Shown piece after piece: positions 28,598 to 38,099 of a stretch of DNA of 64,000 nt. Both the position numbers and the translations under genes were made by a program. The notes under the pieces were generated by a model that searched no databases, was not told where the DNA came from, and saw only the letters and a list, made by a program, of their open reading frames with translations. Every line of letters starts with the position of its first letter. Within the stretch, counting starts at the first letter, position 1. Source of the stretch: Corynebacterium tuberculostearicum (GTDB lineage: Bacteria > Actinomycetota > Actinomycetes > Mycobacteriales > Mycobacteriaceae); the NCBI RefSeq assembly GCF_030503735.1, contig NZ_CP073096.1:1116001-1180000 (forward strand), read 5' to 3'.

Positions 28598-30232
28598 ATG
28601 AGTTCTGTCGTTTCTGAGGCCTCGCGCCGCCGCACGTTTGCCGTTATCGCCCACCCAGATGCTGGTAAGTCCACGCTGACGGAGGCGCTGGCGCTGCATG
28701 CACACGTTATTAATGAAGCCGGCGCGGTCCACGGCAAGGGCAACCGCAAGTCCACCGTGTCTGACTGGATGGATATGGAAAAGGACCGCGGCATTTCCGT
28801 GGCTTCCTCGGCGCTGCAATTCGAGTATGCGCCGGAGGGGCACGAGGGCGAGCCCTACATGATCAACCTAGTTGATACCCCGGGCCACGCAGATTTTTCT
28901 GAAGATACCTACCGCGTGCTCACCGCAGTAGATGCGGCAGTCATGCTTATCGACGCCGCCAAGGGCCTCGAACCCCAGACCCTCAAGCTCTTCCGTGTGT
29001 GCAAGGCCCGCGGCCTGCCTATCGTCACCGTGATTAATAAGTGGGACCGCGTGGGCCGCGAGCCCTTGGAGCTGGTCGACGAAATTGTCAACGAAATCCA
29101 GTTGCAGCCCACCCCGCTGTACTGGCCGGTCGGCATTGCCGGTGACTTCCGCGGTCTGGCGCATATCAATGATGATGGCGAGGCCGATGAGTATATTCAC
29201 TTCATCCGCACCGCTGGCGGTTCCACCATTGCACCGGAAGAGCACTTCGATCCGGATACCGCCGGTAAGAAGGAAGAAGATGTGTGGGAAACCGCCGTCG
29301 AAGAGGCCGAGCTCCTCGCTGCCGATGGTGCCCTGCATGATCAGGAGCTTTTTGAGCAGTGCGTAACCTCCCCACTCATCTTCGCTTCTGCGATGCTGAA
29401 CTTTGGCGTGCACCAGATTCTGGATACACTATGCGCCATTGCCCCGGCTCCGCACTCGCGCGAATCCGATCCGAAGGCGGTAGCGGCTGCCACCAGCGCC
29501 ATTGATGAGGTCCGCGAAGTAAGCGATGATTTCTCTGGCGTCGTTTTTAAGGTCCAAGCCGGCATGGACCAAAAGCACCGCGATAACCTGGCCTTTATGC
29601 GCGTGGTATCCGGTGAATTCGAACGCGGCATGCAGGTCAATCACGCCCAGTCCGGCCGCAGCTTTTCCACCAAGTATGCGCTGACCGTCTTTGGTCGCAC
29701 GCGCGATACCGTGGATTCCGCTTATCCAGGCGATATCGTGGGACTTGTCAACGCCGGCTCGCTCGCCCCTGGTGACACCATCTATTCCGGCAAAAAGGTC
29801 CAGTTCAAGCCCATGCCGCAGTTCGCCCCAGAGGCCTTCCGCATTCTGCGCGCGAAGTCCCTGGGCAAGTACAAGGCCTTCCGCAAGGGCCTAGAGCAAC
29901 TGGCGGCCGAGGGCGTGGTCCAGATTCTCAAGAATGAGGCGCGTGGTGATGCCTCGCCTGTAATGGCGGCGGTTGGCCCCATGCAGTTTGAGGTTATGCA
30001 GGCCCGCATGGAGTTCGAATATAACGTAGAAACCGTCACCGAACCCATCCCCTATTCCGTGGCCCGGCGCACCGATGCCGAGTCTGCCCCGGAGCTCGGC
30101 CGTCAGCGCGGCGTGGAAATCTTTACTCGCCAAGATGGCGAGCTCATCGCTCTCTTTGGTGATAAGTGGAAGCTCGCGTTCATTGAAAAGGAACACCCAG
30201 AGCTCACCATGGAAACCCTCGTGGCGGATTAA
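28598..30232 (+). CDS. prfC: Peptide chain release factor 3
   Basis: The 544-residue translational GTPase recycles RF1/RF2 after termination. It has G1 AHPDAGKSTLTEAL, G3 DTPGHADFSEDT and G4 NKWDR, followed by domains II and III (SGEFERGMQVNH; PMQFEVMQARMEFEYN), the RF3 layout rather than EF-G. Length is normal. It probably follows the SDR gene in one transcript and ends at the terminator at 30262-30292. Confidence 0.95.
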   Translation: MSSVVSEASRRRTFAVIAHPDAGKSTLTEALALHAHVINEAGAVHGKGNRKSTVSDWMDMEKDRGISVASSALQFEYAPEGHEGEPYMINLVDTPGHADFSEDTYRVLTAVDAAVMLIDAAKGLEPQTLKLFRVCKARGLPIVTVINKWDRVGREPLELVDEIVNEIQLQPTPLYWPVGIAGDFRGLAHINDDGEADEYIHFIRTAGGSTIAPEEHFDPDTAGKKEEDVWETAVEEAELLAADGALHDQELFEQCVTSPLIFASAMLNFGVHQILDTLCAIAPAPHSRESDPKAVAAATSAIDEVREVSDDFSGVVFKVQAGMDQKHRDNLAFMRVVSGEFERGMQVNHAQSGRSFSTKYALTVFGRTRDTVDSAYPGDIVGLVNAGSLAPGDTIYSGKKVQFKPMPQFAPEAFRILRAKSLGKYKAFRKGLEQLAAEGVVQILKNEARGDASPVMAAVGPMQFEVMQARMEFEYNVETVTEPIPYSVARRTDAESAPELGRQRGVEIFTRQDGELIALFGDKWKLAFIEKEHPELTMETLVAD

Positions 30233-30261
30233 AATCCACACAGCTTCATGTGGCGAAGAAA

Positions 30262-30292
30262 AAGGCCGCTTCCTGGAACGGGAAGCGGCCTT
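30262..30292. terminator. Bidirectional terminator between prfC and the AAE transporter gene
   Basis: A perfect 12-bp stem (AAGGCCGCTTCC at 30262-30273 with GGAAGCGGCCTT at 30281-30292) and a 7-nt loop lie between two convergent genes (stops at 30232 and 30305). The tail is short on the plus strand; the minus side reads AAGGCCGC...GGCCTTTTTC. Confidence 0.8.
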
Positions 30293-30304
30293 ATCCGTTG
30301 CGTG

Positions 30305-31870
30305 CTAAACCATCAACATCACTGGGACAACGGCAATTTTAACCACCTGGGCGACCACAATTGTGGCCGCATACCCGGTCATGATGCGCGAGTCGGAGCT
30401 AACCCCCGTGGCGTAGTTGACCACGGCTGGCTGGCCAAAAATGCCGGAGTGCCCGCCGGCAGTGCGGGTCTCGGATTGGCCCATAAAGCGGTTAGCTACG
30501 GCGAATAGAACAGCAGCCACCGCGGTGACGATGGCGGCGAGGAACATGCACTTCAGGCCCATCCAGGAGAATGCGGTGGACAAGAATGCCTCGCCGGACG
30601 AAAGGCCCACAGACGCCAAGAAGATAACGAGGCCCCACTGCTGGAAGGCGGTATTAATAGAGGCTGGCACCTGCCACGGGATGCGGCGGGTGCGGTGCAG
30701 CGCACCGAGAATAAGGCCCGTAATCAGTGGGCCGAGCGCGAAACCCAACTCGAAGGAGGCGCCACCCGGCATCGGTACTACGACCTGGCCAAGCAGATAG
30801 CCCAAGAAGAGGCCACCGCCCAACGCTACCCAGTTCAGCTCGGAGTAGGACTTAATGGAGTCGCCGAAGTAATCCCGGATATCACCCAAGCGGTCAAACT
30901 TCACGATGAGCTCGAGGGTATCGCCGGAAGCCAGGTGAGTTTCATTATTGGCCAAGAATTGCTCGTCGCCACGCTGCACGCGCACAATGCGCCCACCGTA
31001 GCGAGAAAACAGGTTCAGCTCTTCTACGGTGCGGCCGGCAATATCTTGGTTAGAAATAGCCACGGTTTCGATGACCAGTCGCTTATCCACGAACGGAGTT
31101 TGCGGCTGGCGCTTGCCCAGCATCTGGGTCAGTTCACGGGCCTTGGCCTTGGTGACCATCACGCGTAGAATATCGCCTTTGTGCAGTTCGGGGCGGTCAC
31201 CAGCCACGCGCACCTTATTGCCGCGGCGGATGGTAGCGATTACAAAGTGATCCTTGAACTTTTCTTCCAGTTCCTCGTAGTTCACGTCTTTGGTAACGCG
31301 GATGGTGCGGGAACGGAAGATCTTGGAGGCAGAATTGTCCTTATCCCGCTTGGCGGGCCAGTTTTGCTTGAGTAGGAAAGCCACAACCAAGATGGCCACC
31401 GCCACTCCCACGGGATAGCCCAGCGAGTAGCCCACAGCGGGTAGTTCTTCACCGGTTTGCTGCTGAGCCACTGCCAACGACGGCGTCGAGGTGGTTGCGC
31501 CGGCGAATACGCCTACCGAAGCAAGTGAATCCAAGCCCAACATGCCCCCAAAGAATAGGGCGGCTCCAGCAGCCACAATGATCGCAATTGCGGCAGTGAG
31601 CATGTGCTTCATCTGTTTGGAAAAGCCCTTGAAGAAGCGCTCGCCGGCAGAGAGCCCCTGCATATAAATAAACAGACCCAAACCCAGCTCTTGGAGGGAG
31701 CTGAGGATGTCTTTATCCAGGTCAATAAATGAGCCGAAGGCCAAACCCACAAAAAGCGTGCCTGCCGCGCCAAAGCGCAGTGGGCCGAAGGGAATCATGC
31801 CAAAAAGCGTGCCGAGCAGCACTATGAAGAAAATGCTCAGCCAAATATTTCCATCAAAAATAGCTAACAC
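30305..31870 (-). CDS. Aspartate:alanine exchanger (AAE) family transporter
   Basis: The roughly 521-residue membrane protein consists of two homologous membrane blocks (about 1-165 and 360-521) flanking two cytoplasmic RCK_C/TrkA_C domains (about 180-345). This is the AspT/YidE/YbjL architecture. Family members include the SucE succinate exporter of C. glutamicum, to which it is a paralogue-like match. The substrate is unknown, probably a dicarboxylate or amino acid. GTG 31870 (VLAIFDGNIW) is chosen because it aligns with the family start and TAAACT (31879-31884, minus) ends 8 nt upstream. The longer frame to 31942 is less likely. Confidence 0.85.
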   Translation of the reverse strand: MLAIFDGNIWLSIFFIVLLGTLFGMIPFGPLRFGAAGTLFVGLAFGSFIDLDKDILSSLQELGLGLFIYMQGLSAGERFFKGFSKQMKHMLTAAIAIIVAAGAALFFGGMLGLDSLASVGVFAGATTSTPSLAVAQQQTGEELPAVGYSLGYPVGVAVAILVVAFLLKQNWPAKRDKDNSASKIFRSRTIRVTKDVNYEELEEKFKDHFVIATIRRGNKVRVAGDRPELHKGDILRVMVTKAKARELTQMLGKRQPQTPFVDKRLVIETVAISNQDIAGRTVEELNLFSRYGGRIVRVQRGDEQFLANNETHLASGDTLELIVKFDRLGDIRDYFGDSIKSYSELNWVALGGGLFLGYLLGQVVVPMPGGASFELGFALGPLITGLILGALHRTRRIPWQVPASINTAFQQWGLVIFLASVGLSSGEAFLSTAFSWMGLKCMFLAAIVTAVAAVLFAVANRFMGQSETRTAGGHSGIFGQPAVVNYATGVSSDSRIMTGYAATIVVAQVVKIAVVPVMLMV

Positions 31871-32021
31871 GCTGGAATAGTTTAGGCATTTCTCAAGAAA
31901 GCGCCACGTGAAAGGCTTTTCCATGCCCTGGCCTTCTGGCATTTACACTGGGCATACCGCTTTCCCAGCCGACAACCCACCCCCAGCAGCGGTGCATCTC
32001 ACAACCCGCGCTATCAGTGAG

Positions 32022-32891
32022 CTAATCGAGGAGAAATTCCTTCCACCGCGGCCACTGCGTATAGGTTTGCGCCTTGCCCGCTTGGTAGTTCGCACGCAAC
32101 TTGTGCACATTGCGCTCTGTAGAGGCCACCTGCATATCCTCCGGGAAAAATAGCTGGGCCTTGCCTTTGCGCTCCAATTCCAAGAGCCGGTCTTTGGCGG
32201 CGTTGTATAAGGCGGGGCGGGCAATGAGGGCGTCGGCAATAGCGGGGTACCTGCGGAAGATACGGCGGATGAGTGCTGGACGCGCCACCTCGGGGCGCAC
32301 ATACCCGCGTGGCTTAGTACCGATGAAAAAGAATTTTTCATAGCCTGCCTGCTCTGCCTGCTCGATGGTGATGCCGCCGGAAGAGCCCAAAGCGCCATCC
32401 ACATATGGCGCGCCGTCGATAAAGCGCATCGGCATAATCAGTGGCAACGTGGACGAGGCACGCACGCGCACGAAGAGATCCTCTGGGGCGTTGATATCCT
32501 CGCGCTGCCAATAAACAGACTCGCCGGTATCTGCCCGTGCCGCCGCCAGCACCATATCGGCCGGATGGTCGCGGTAAGCCTGCCAATCAAAGGGCAGATC
32601 CTTATCCGCGGCGCGTTCATAGATATACTCTGCGTTGAAATATCCAGTACCACGCACCAACGAACCCACGCCGCCGAAGCTGGGATTTTTGGCAAAGTCC
32701 GTAAAGGACTCCTCCGCACGCCGGGCATCGCGCGATAAATAGTTAACGGTGTGGGATGCCCCAGCTGACACGCCTCCCACCCAGCCAAAGTCCACGTCTT
32801 CCTCGATGAGTTTGACCATGCACGCGGCGGTATAGGAATTGCGCATGCCGCCGCCTTCAATAACGAGTGCGGTGTTGCTGGCATCAATCAT
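32022..32891 (-). CDS. Patatin-like phospholipase (RssA/YjjU family)
   Basis: The 289-residue predicted lipid acyl hydrolase has the oxyanion motif EGGGMRN (12-18), the nucleophile elbow GVSAGAS with Ser42, and the catalytic Asp in YVDGALGSS (D165). The catalytic Ser-Asp dyad is complete. The C-terminus contains no membrane segment, so it is cytosolic or peripheral. ATG 32891 is taken as the start because upstream codons lack a signal or family match. It is divergent from the next two small genes. The natural lipid is unknown. Confidence 0.87.
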   Translation of the reverse strand: MIDASNTALVIEGGGMRNSYTAACMVKLIEEDVDFGWVGGVSAGASHTVNYLSRDARRAEESFTDFAKNPSFGGVGSLVRGTGYFNAEYIYERAADKDLPFDWQAYRDHPADMVLAAARADTGESVYWQREDINAPEDLFVRVRASSTLPLIMPMRFIDGAPYVDGALGSSGGITIEQAEQAGYEKFFFIGTKPRGYVRPEVARPALIRRIFRRYPAIADALIARPALYNAAKDRLLELERKGKAQLFFPEDMQVASTERNVHKLRANYQAGKAQTYTQWPRWKEFLLD

Positions 32892-32916
32892 GGTGCCCCA
32901 TACTACGCTGGGCCCA

Positions 32917-33258
32917 ATGAAGCGCATTTTCCAGCAATTGCTCGCGGACGAGGAAGGCACCTTCGATATCGAGACGGGCCAGCAACCCCGCACCGGGTTT
33001 GCCTACAACCCCACCGGAGTGGCTCTTTTGAAAGTAGATGAGCCCACGCCGGCTGCGATACGCAAAGCGCTCGCGCTTGCCAGGCAAGAAGGCGCGCGGT
33101 ACTTGGGCACCTGGCGCCACCCAGACGGCCCACTAGTATTCCTTTCCACGGCCGTTACCCAAGACGAGTCTGTAGCCCGCGAGCGCGTCGTCGCCACGGG
33201 ACAGCAGGCGTACTTCGATCTAGAACGCTGCCGCACCATTGCCGTTCCGGCTCATTAG
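32917..33258 (+). CDS. Uncharacterised 113-residue protein
   Basis: ATG 32917 opens a 113-residue soluble protein that I do not recognise. It has a charged N-terminus (FQQLLADEEG), a central region (ALLKVDEPTPAAIRKALALA) suggesting a helix, and a PDGPLVFLSTAVTQDE segment. There is no signal peptide or membrane segment. The next gene starts 11 bp after the stop, so they may be co-transcribed. Confidence 0.65.
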   Translation: MKRIFQQLLADEEGTFDIETGQQPRTGFAYNPTGVALLKVDEPTPAAIRKALALARQEGARYLGTWRHPDGPLVFLSTAVTQDESVARERVVATGQQAYFDLERCRTIAVPAH

Positions 33259-33269
33259 ACTAAGGGCTT

Positions 33270-33647
33270 ATGGGATTAAAAGACGCACTCGCCCGGCTTA
33301 CCGGCGCGCAGCCCCCGCGCTTAGCGCGCCCCGATTCCACCGCCCCCACCGCACGGGTGGAAAAGCTGGAGATCCACACCGCTGGCCCGCTTATCATTGT
33401 GGTCACCAATCAGCCCGGCGCGGAAGTGCTCTGCGAGGTAGCCCGCGCCCGTGAATCCGCTACCTTGGTCTCTCCCACTGCCACGGCTCATTTTGCCGCC
33501 ACCAACAAGGAGGCTCTACCCATCAAGGATCCTCGGCGCGGCTGGGTTATTCCACTCACGCCGGCGCTTGGCGACGCCCTCTTAGACCACCTCCCCTACC
33601 CCGGCGAGTATGAGCTCTCCCCCGCTTTGGCCCTAGTGGTCGAATAA
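33270..33647 (+). CDS. Uncharacterised 125-residue protein
   Basis: ATG 33270 opens a 125-residue protein with no recognised domain. The first third is Pro/Thr/Ala-rich; the rest alternates beta-like segments (LIIVVTNQPGAEVLCEVA). It lies between another small unknown gene and the disrupted carbonic anhydrase gene, all on the plus strand with short gaps (11 and 20 bp), so the three may form one transcript. No function is suggested. Confidence 0.62.
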   Translation: MGLKDALARLTGAQPPRLARPDSTAPTARVEKLEIHTAGPLIIVVTNQPGAEVLCEVARARESATLVSPTATAHFAATNKEALPIKDPRRGWVIPLTPALGDALLDHLPYPGEYELSPALALVVE

Positions 33648-33667
33648 ATTCTGGAAAGGACTCTCGC

Positions 33668-34206
33668 GTGCTCCTCTTACCCTTTGCTGGAAAGAAGCCG
33701 CGCATCCATCGCAGCGCATGGGTTGCACCGAATGCCACCATCATCGGAGACGTAGAAATCGGCCCGGATTCCTCCGTGTTTTATGGCAGTGCCCTGCGCG
33801 GCGACGTGGGCGCGGTTCGCATTGGCGCTAGGTGCAATATTCAGGACAATTGCGTCTTCCACGTAGAAGAGGACACGCCGTGCGTACTAGAAGATGATGT
33901 CACGGTGGGACACATGGCGATGGTCCATGCCGCGCATGTGGAGGCCGGTTCCCTGGTGGGATGTCCTCTTCGCTGCTCTCGCGCTGCGCTATCGGTGCGG
34001 GCTCGCTTATTGCCGCCGGCGCCGTAGTGTTAGAAGGCACCGAAATCCCGCCACGGAGCCTTGCCGCGGGTGTGCCGGCGAAGGTGCGCCGCGAGCTCAG
34101 CCTGGAAGAATCGCAGTCTTTCATTCCGCATGCGGCGCGCTATGTGGAGTGCGCGCGCCATCAATCCGGTGCGGCGCTAAGCCTGGATGAAGTCACCTTT
34201 GATTAG
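33668..34206 (+). pseudogene. Gamma-carbonic anhydrase family protein, frameshifted
   Basis: The sequence encodes a left-handed beta-helix protein of the YrdA/PaaY gamma-CA family. The first part (GTG 33668, after GAAAGGA) carries IIGDVEIGPDSSVFYG, ALRGDVG and HVEEDTPCVLEDDVTVGHMAMVHA, with metal-site histidines. At about 33957-33960 one base is missing (CTGGTGGG then ATGTCC), and the frame then continues as SRCAIGAGSLIAAGAVVLEG to 34206. One inserted base would restore a protein of about 180 residues. A single indel may be a sequencing error or a real mutation. Product: zinc carbonic anhydrase or related acyltransferase-fold protein. Confidence 0.85.
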
Positions 34207-34856
34207 AGGGAAATCACGCCCATGAGGATAAGGAAGATCGCCACGAGGTAGCCACCGAAGAGCGCCACTTGGGTGCTATTGGCGCGAGCTGCGGCAAAGA
34301 GCCGGCCCGCCGCTGATTCGGGATGCGCGCGCACCACCGCGATAAATAGGCCACAGATAGTGGGCAAGGAAAGCGCCAAGCTGGCATACCAGACCAAGCC
34401 GCCGTATTGTGCCGCCGGAACAATATCTTCCGTAGCCAAGTGCATTAGCCCGTAATAAAAAGGCACCGAGGTCAGCGATTGCACCACACCCATTAAGAAG
34501 CCGATAAGTGCGGTAATCGGTGATGGCGTGCGCAGCGGCTCGAGCAGACGACTTACTAAGGCATTGGGCTGCCCTTTAGATCGCCATGATCCGAAAGCCA
34601 CCGCAATGCCCACTGCTACAAGCACCCAGCCAGCAATGGGTGAGCTCAAAATGGCCTCAATTTGGTCTTTGACTCCTAGCAACAAAAACATCACCACTGC
34701 CGCTGCGACGAGCACCCCTACCCAATCTCCTATTACCACCAATGCAGCAATGCGCCGATACTTACCGCGGGGCAAAATGATGCCAATGGCCACGAGGATG
34801 CCAATGAGTAAGGCATTGACGGAATCCAGGAGGGCGAAACTAACGGCGTGGAGCAT
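34203..34856 (-). CDS. Multi-pass membrane protein, LysE/GAP-like
   Basis: The 217-residue protein has six predicted membrane segments with two half-repeats. Each half resembles the LysE/GAP (Sap) exporter superfamily in length and spacing (SVNALLIGILVAIGIILPRG; SPITALIGFLMGVVQSLTSV). I cannot name a substrate. Its stop overlaps that of the convergent carbonic anhydrase-like gene by 2-3 bp. It is divergent from the mmpL promoter region. Confidence 0.6.
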   Translation of the reverse strand: MLHAVSFALLDSVNALLIGILVAIGIILPRGKYRRIAALVVIGDWVGVLVAAAVVMFLLLGVKDQIEAILSSPIAGWVLVAVGIAVAFGSWRSKGQPNALVSRLLEPLRTPSPITALIGFLMGVVQSLTSVPFYYGLMHLATEDIVPAAQYGGLVWYASLALSLPTICGLFIAVVRAHPESAAGRLFAAARANSTQVALFGGYLVAIFLILMGVISL

Positions 34857-34955
34857 GCCGGACAGTCTACCGCCCCGTACCGCTATTACCGATACCCCGA
34901 AGAAAAGACACCCTATATCTCAATAGCGGCTATTTATGTTCCATCACACAACACT

Positions 34956-34991
34956 TTGCACGCAACCCGCAAATTTGCGTACACTATGCAA
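34956..34991 (+). promoter_or_regulatory. mmpL promoter with overlapping operator palindromes
   Basis: TTGCAC (34956-34961) and TACACT (34980-34985) are 18 nt apart, as -35 and -10. Two dyads cover the spacer and -10: CGCAAATTTGCG (34968-34979, perfect) and TTGCGTA-CAC-TATGCAA (34975-34991, one mismatch between arms). This is where a TetR repressor would block transcription, and a tetR gene is the second gene of this operon. Inferred, not tested. Confidence 0.55.
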
Positions 34992-35090
34992 TGTTTCCCG
35001 AAGGGTCCAGAATTTTCACCCATGGGTTCACTGTTCACTTCCACCCGCGCGCACAGCGTTGCGTGCACATCGCACGAGAAAGCACACTTG

Positions 35091-37469
35091 ATGTCTAAAT
35101 TCCTCTACCGGCTAGGCAGCTGGTCCTACCGCAAGGTATGGCCCTTTCTAGCCTTCTGGCTGATCGTCTTGGTTGCCATGGTGGGACTCACCGCCGGCTT
35201 TGCCAAGTCACCGAACCCCAACTTCTCTATGCCGGAGATGGATTCCACGACCACCCAAGACAAAATGATGGAGCGCTTCGGCCAAGACACCGATGCTATG
35301 AGTGCTCCCGAAGGCACGGTGGTCATCCAAGCACCGGAGGGCAAGGACCTCACCGATAAACAGGTAGCCGGCGAGGTAGACAACCTCCTCGGTGCTCTTA
35401 AGGACACCGGTGCGCTCAAGAACCAGGACAAACTGGTCAGTCCTGTCATGGCCGCAGCCGGCATGGAAAAGCAAATGGGCGAAAAGATGAAGGCCCAGCA
35501 CATGCCAGACGAGCAGATTCAAAAGAACCTTCAGCAGCTCTCCCCTCTGAGCGAGGATAAGTCCACCGGCACCGTCACCATCAACTTCGATGCGGACAGC
35601 GTCATGGATATCCCAGAAGAGGACATGACCAAGGTCACGGACGTCCTCAACAAATACGACGAGGGCGATCTCACCGTGAAGTACCAGGGCAACGCCTTTA
35701 GCTCCGCGGGCCAAGAGATGGGTGGCAGCGCCGAGATTATTGGCCTTATCGTCGCCGCGATCGTGCTGCTGATTACCTTCGGCTCCTTCGTGGCCGCCGG
35801 TATGCCACTTATTTCCGCCGTCATCGGCGTAGGCATCGGCATTCTTGGTGTGCAGGTATCCACCGTATTTACGGATACCATCTCTGATATGACCCCGACC
35901 CTGGCCTCCATGATTGGCCTGGCCGTCGGCATCGATTACGCGCTGTTTATCGTCAACCGCTTCCGCAACGAGCTCATCACCTCCTCTGGCCTCAACGATC
36001 TTTCGCCAAAGGAACTGGCCCAAGAGCTCAAGAAGATGGATAAGGCCACCCGTGCCCACGCCATGGGCATGGCGCTGGGCACCGCGGGCGGTTCCGTTGT
36101 CTTCGCCGGCACCACCGTGGTCATCGCCTTGGCCGCGCTGACCATTATCGGCATCCCGTTCCTGGGCACCATGGCCATCGCCGCCGCGGCAACAGTGATC
36201 ATCGCCGTATTGGTTGCCAATACTTTCATTCCCGCCCTGCTGGGACTTTTGGGCACCAAGATCTTCGCTGGTCGGGTGCCTGGCCCCAAGGTTCCAGACC
36301 CAGAGGACGAAAAGCCCACCATGGGACTGCGCTGGGTACGCCGTGTGCGTGCCCACCCGTGGCTGCACCTTATCGCGGGCGTCGTCTTGCTGGGCATCCT
36401 GGCCGTACCATTTGCCCAGCTGCGCCTGGCCATGCCTACCGATGGCACCGCAAAGCCCGGCACCCCGCAGCGCGAGGCTTATGAAATCACGGCAGACGCC
36501 TTTGGCCCTGGTCGCAATGCGCCGATGATCGCGTTCGTTGATGTGGCCGACGTTCCCGAGCAGGACCGCATGCCGGCCTTCCAAGACCTCCTGCAGGAGA
36601 TCAATGGCAATGACGGCGTAGAAAACGCCCAGATCGTGCAGACCACTGACAACGGTGATGCTGCGCAGATCATGATTACGCCTACCACCGGCGCGACCGA
36701 CGAAGAAACCACAGAAACCCTTAACCACCTGCGCGATTACCAGGGTGAGTTTGAAAAGACCGGCGGTTCCTACGGCATTACCGGTATCACCCCGATCTTC
36801 GATGACATTTCTGAGCGCCTCAATAACGTGCTCATCCCATACGTAGCCATCGTGCTGGGACTAGCCTTCATCGTCTTGATGCTGGTCTTCCGCTCCATCT
36901 GGGTACCGCTCATCGCCGCAGCCGGCTTCGCTTTGTCGATGGCCGCAACCTTCGGCATCACCGTAGCCATTTGGCAAGAAGGCATGTTTGGCATCGTCGA
37001 CGACCCACAGCCGCTGCTTTCCTTCCTGCCCATCATGCTCATCGGCCTGACCTTCGGCCTGGCTATGGACTACCAGGTCTTCTTGGTCACCCGCATGCGC
37101 GAGGGATTTGTCAATGGCAAGACGGCCGGCAACGCCACCTCGAATGGCTTTAAGCACGGCGCGCGCGTGGTCACGGCCGCAGCACTCATTATGATGTCCG
37201 TCTTCGCGGCCTTCATCTTGATGGACGAGCCGTTCATCAAGACCATGGGCTTTGCCCTGGCTGCGGGCGTGCTTATCGATGCCTTCGTGGTCCGCATGAT
37301 GATCATCCCCGCTACCATGTTTGTACTGGATAAGAAGGCATGGTGGTTCCCGCGCTGGTTGGATAAGATCACGCCAAACATGGACATCGAAGGTGAGGCC
37401 TTGCACTCTGACCGCGAGGAACTCCTGCGCGCACAACGAGAGAAGGTAGGCGAGACACACCGTGGCTAG
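35091..37469 (+). CDS. MmpL-family RND transporter
   Basis: The 792-residue membrane protein has two RND halves, each with a large extracellular loop. The family's proton-relay Asp-Tyr pairs are GIDYALFIVNRFR and AMDYQVFLVTRMRE, one per half. MmpL proteins export mycolate-type or other envelope lipids, or small drugs, in mycolata. ATG 35091 (MSKFLYRLG) begins just before the first membrane segment; longer upstream frames are not supported. A TetR gene overlaps its 3' end by 8 bp. The cargo is unknown. Confidence 0.9.
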   Translation: MSKFLYRLGSWSYRKVWPFLAFWLIVLVAMVGLTAGFAKSPNPNFSMPEMDSTTTQDKMMERFGQDTDAMSAPEGTVVIQAPEGKDLTDKQVAGEVDNLLGALKDTGALKNQDKLVSPVMAAAGMEKQMGEKMKAQHMPDEQIQKNLQQLSPLSEDKSTGTVTINFDADSVMDIPEEDMTKVTDVLNKYDEGDLTVKYQGNAFSSAGQEMGGSAEIIGLIVAAIVLLITFGSFVAAGMPLISAVIGVGIGILGVQVSTVFTDTISDMTPTLASMIGLAVGIDYALFIVNRFRNELITSSGLNDLSPKELAQELKKMDKATRAHAMGMALGTAGGSVVFAGTTVVIALAALTIIGIPFLGTMAIAAAATVIIAVLVANTFIPALLGLLGTKIFAGRVPGPKVPDPEDEKPTMGLRWVRRVRAHPWLHLIAGVVLLGILAVPFAQLRLAMPTDGTAKPGTPQREAYEITADAFGPGRNAPMIAFVDVADVPEQDRMPAFQDLLQEINGNDGVENAQIVQTTDNGDAAQIMITPTTGATDEETTETLNHLRDYQGEFEKTGGSYGITGITPIFDDISERLNNVLIPYVAIVLGLAFIVLMLVFRSIWVPLIAAAGFALSMAATFGITVAIWQEGMFGIVDDPQPLLSFLPIMLIGLTFGLAMDYQVFLVTRMREGFVNGKTAGNATSNGFKHGARVVTAAALIMMSVFAAFILMDEPFIKTMGFALAAGVLIDAFVVRMMIIPATMFVLDKKAWWFPRWLDKITPNMDIEGEALHSDREELLRAQREKVGETHRG

Positions 37470-38061
37470 TCTGCGCGAAGAAAAGAAGCGGGCTACGCGT
37501 CAGGCCATGTCCGATGCGGCAGCGCGCCTCGTCCTCGACGGCGGCGCCGAAGCCGCCACGATCTCCGGCATCACCGCGGCCGTCGGGGTCTCCCCGCGCA
37601 CCTTTCACAACTACTTCTCCTCGGTGGCCGATGCCCTGCTGTACTTCACGGCTGACGTGTTGGAATCTTTCGCCGCGGATATTCCCTCCGTGTGCCCTGG
37701 CAAGAACGTTACCGCCGTCTTAGAAGCAGCGTTGCTCGAGTCCTTGGAAGACGAAGAAAAGGAGCTGCGTTCTCTCCATACGCTCTATCGCATTGGTGAG
37801 GCCCTGGATAACCTCAGCCACACCTCCGAAGAACGGCGGCGTTTCGAGCGCGTATCTGACACCATCATTTCCGCCTTCCAGCAGCGGGGAACTGATTACA
37901 CGGACTATGAGCTAGGCGTTGTCCTCAATGCCTGCGCCGGCGGCAGCGTGGCATTCCGACAGGAGCTGGATCGCCGCCAAGCTGCAGGTGAAAACGTCAG
38001 CCTGGCAGATAAGAAGAAGATGGTAAAGGACACTTTTTCCGTCCTACGCGCCCTGGACTAG
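37462..38061 (+). CDS. TetR-family regulator of the MmpL operon
   Basis: The 199-residue repressor starts at GTG 37462, overlapping mmpL by 8 bp. The N-terminal helix-turn-helix is ITAAVGVSPRTFHNYFSS. The remaining helical domain is the ligand/dimer part. Co-transcription with mmpL and a palindrome over the mmpL promoter point to autoregulation of the transporter; both are inferences from position. A strong terminator follows. Confidence 0.9.
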   Translation: MASLREEKKRATRQAMSDAAARLVLDGGAEAATISGITAAVGVSPRTFHNYFSSVADALLYFTADVLESFAADIPSVCPGKNVTAVLEAALLESLEDEEKELRSLHTLYRIGEALDNLSHTSEERRRFERVSDTIISAFQQRGTDYTDYELGVVLNACAGGSVAFRQELDRRQAAGENVSLADKKKMVKDTFSVLRALD

Positions 38062-38099
38062 GCGCTAACGCGCTACACCATAGGTTCCTTCACTGTTAA

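Noticed and set aside
35208..36728. A 506-residue open frame on the minus strand inside mmpL
   Set aside because: It is a shadow of the MmpL coding frame, rich in His, Gly and Asp with no domain.
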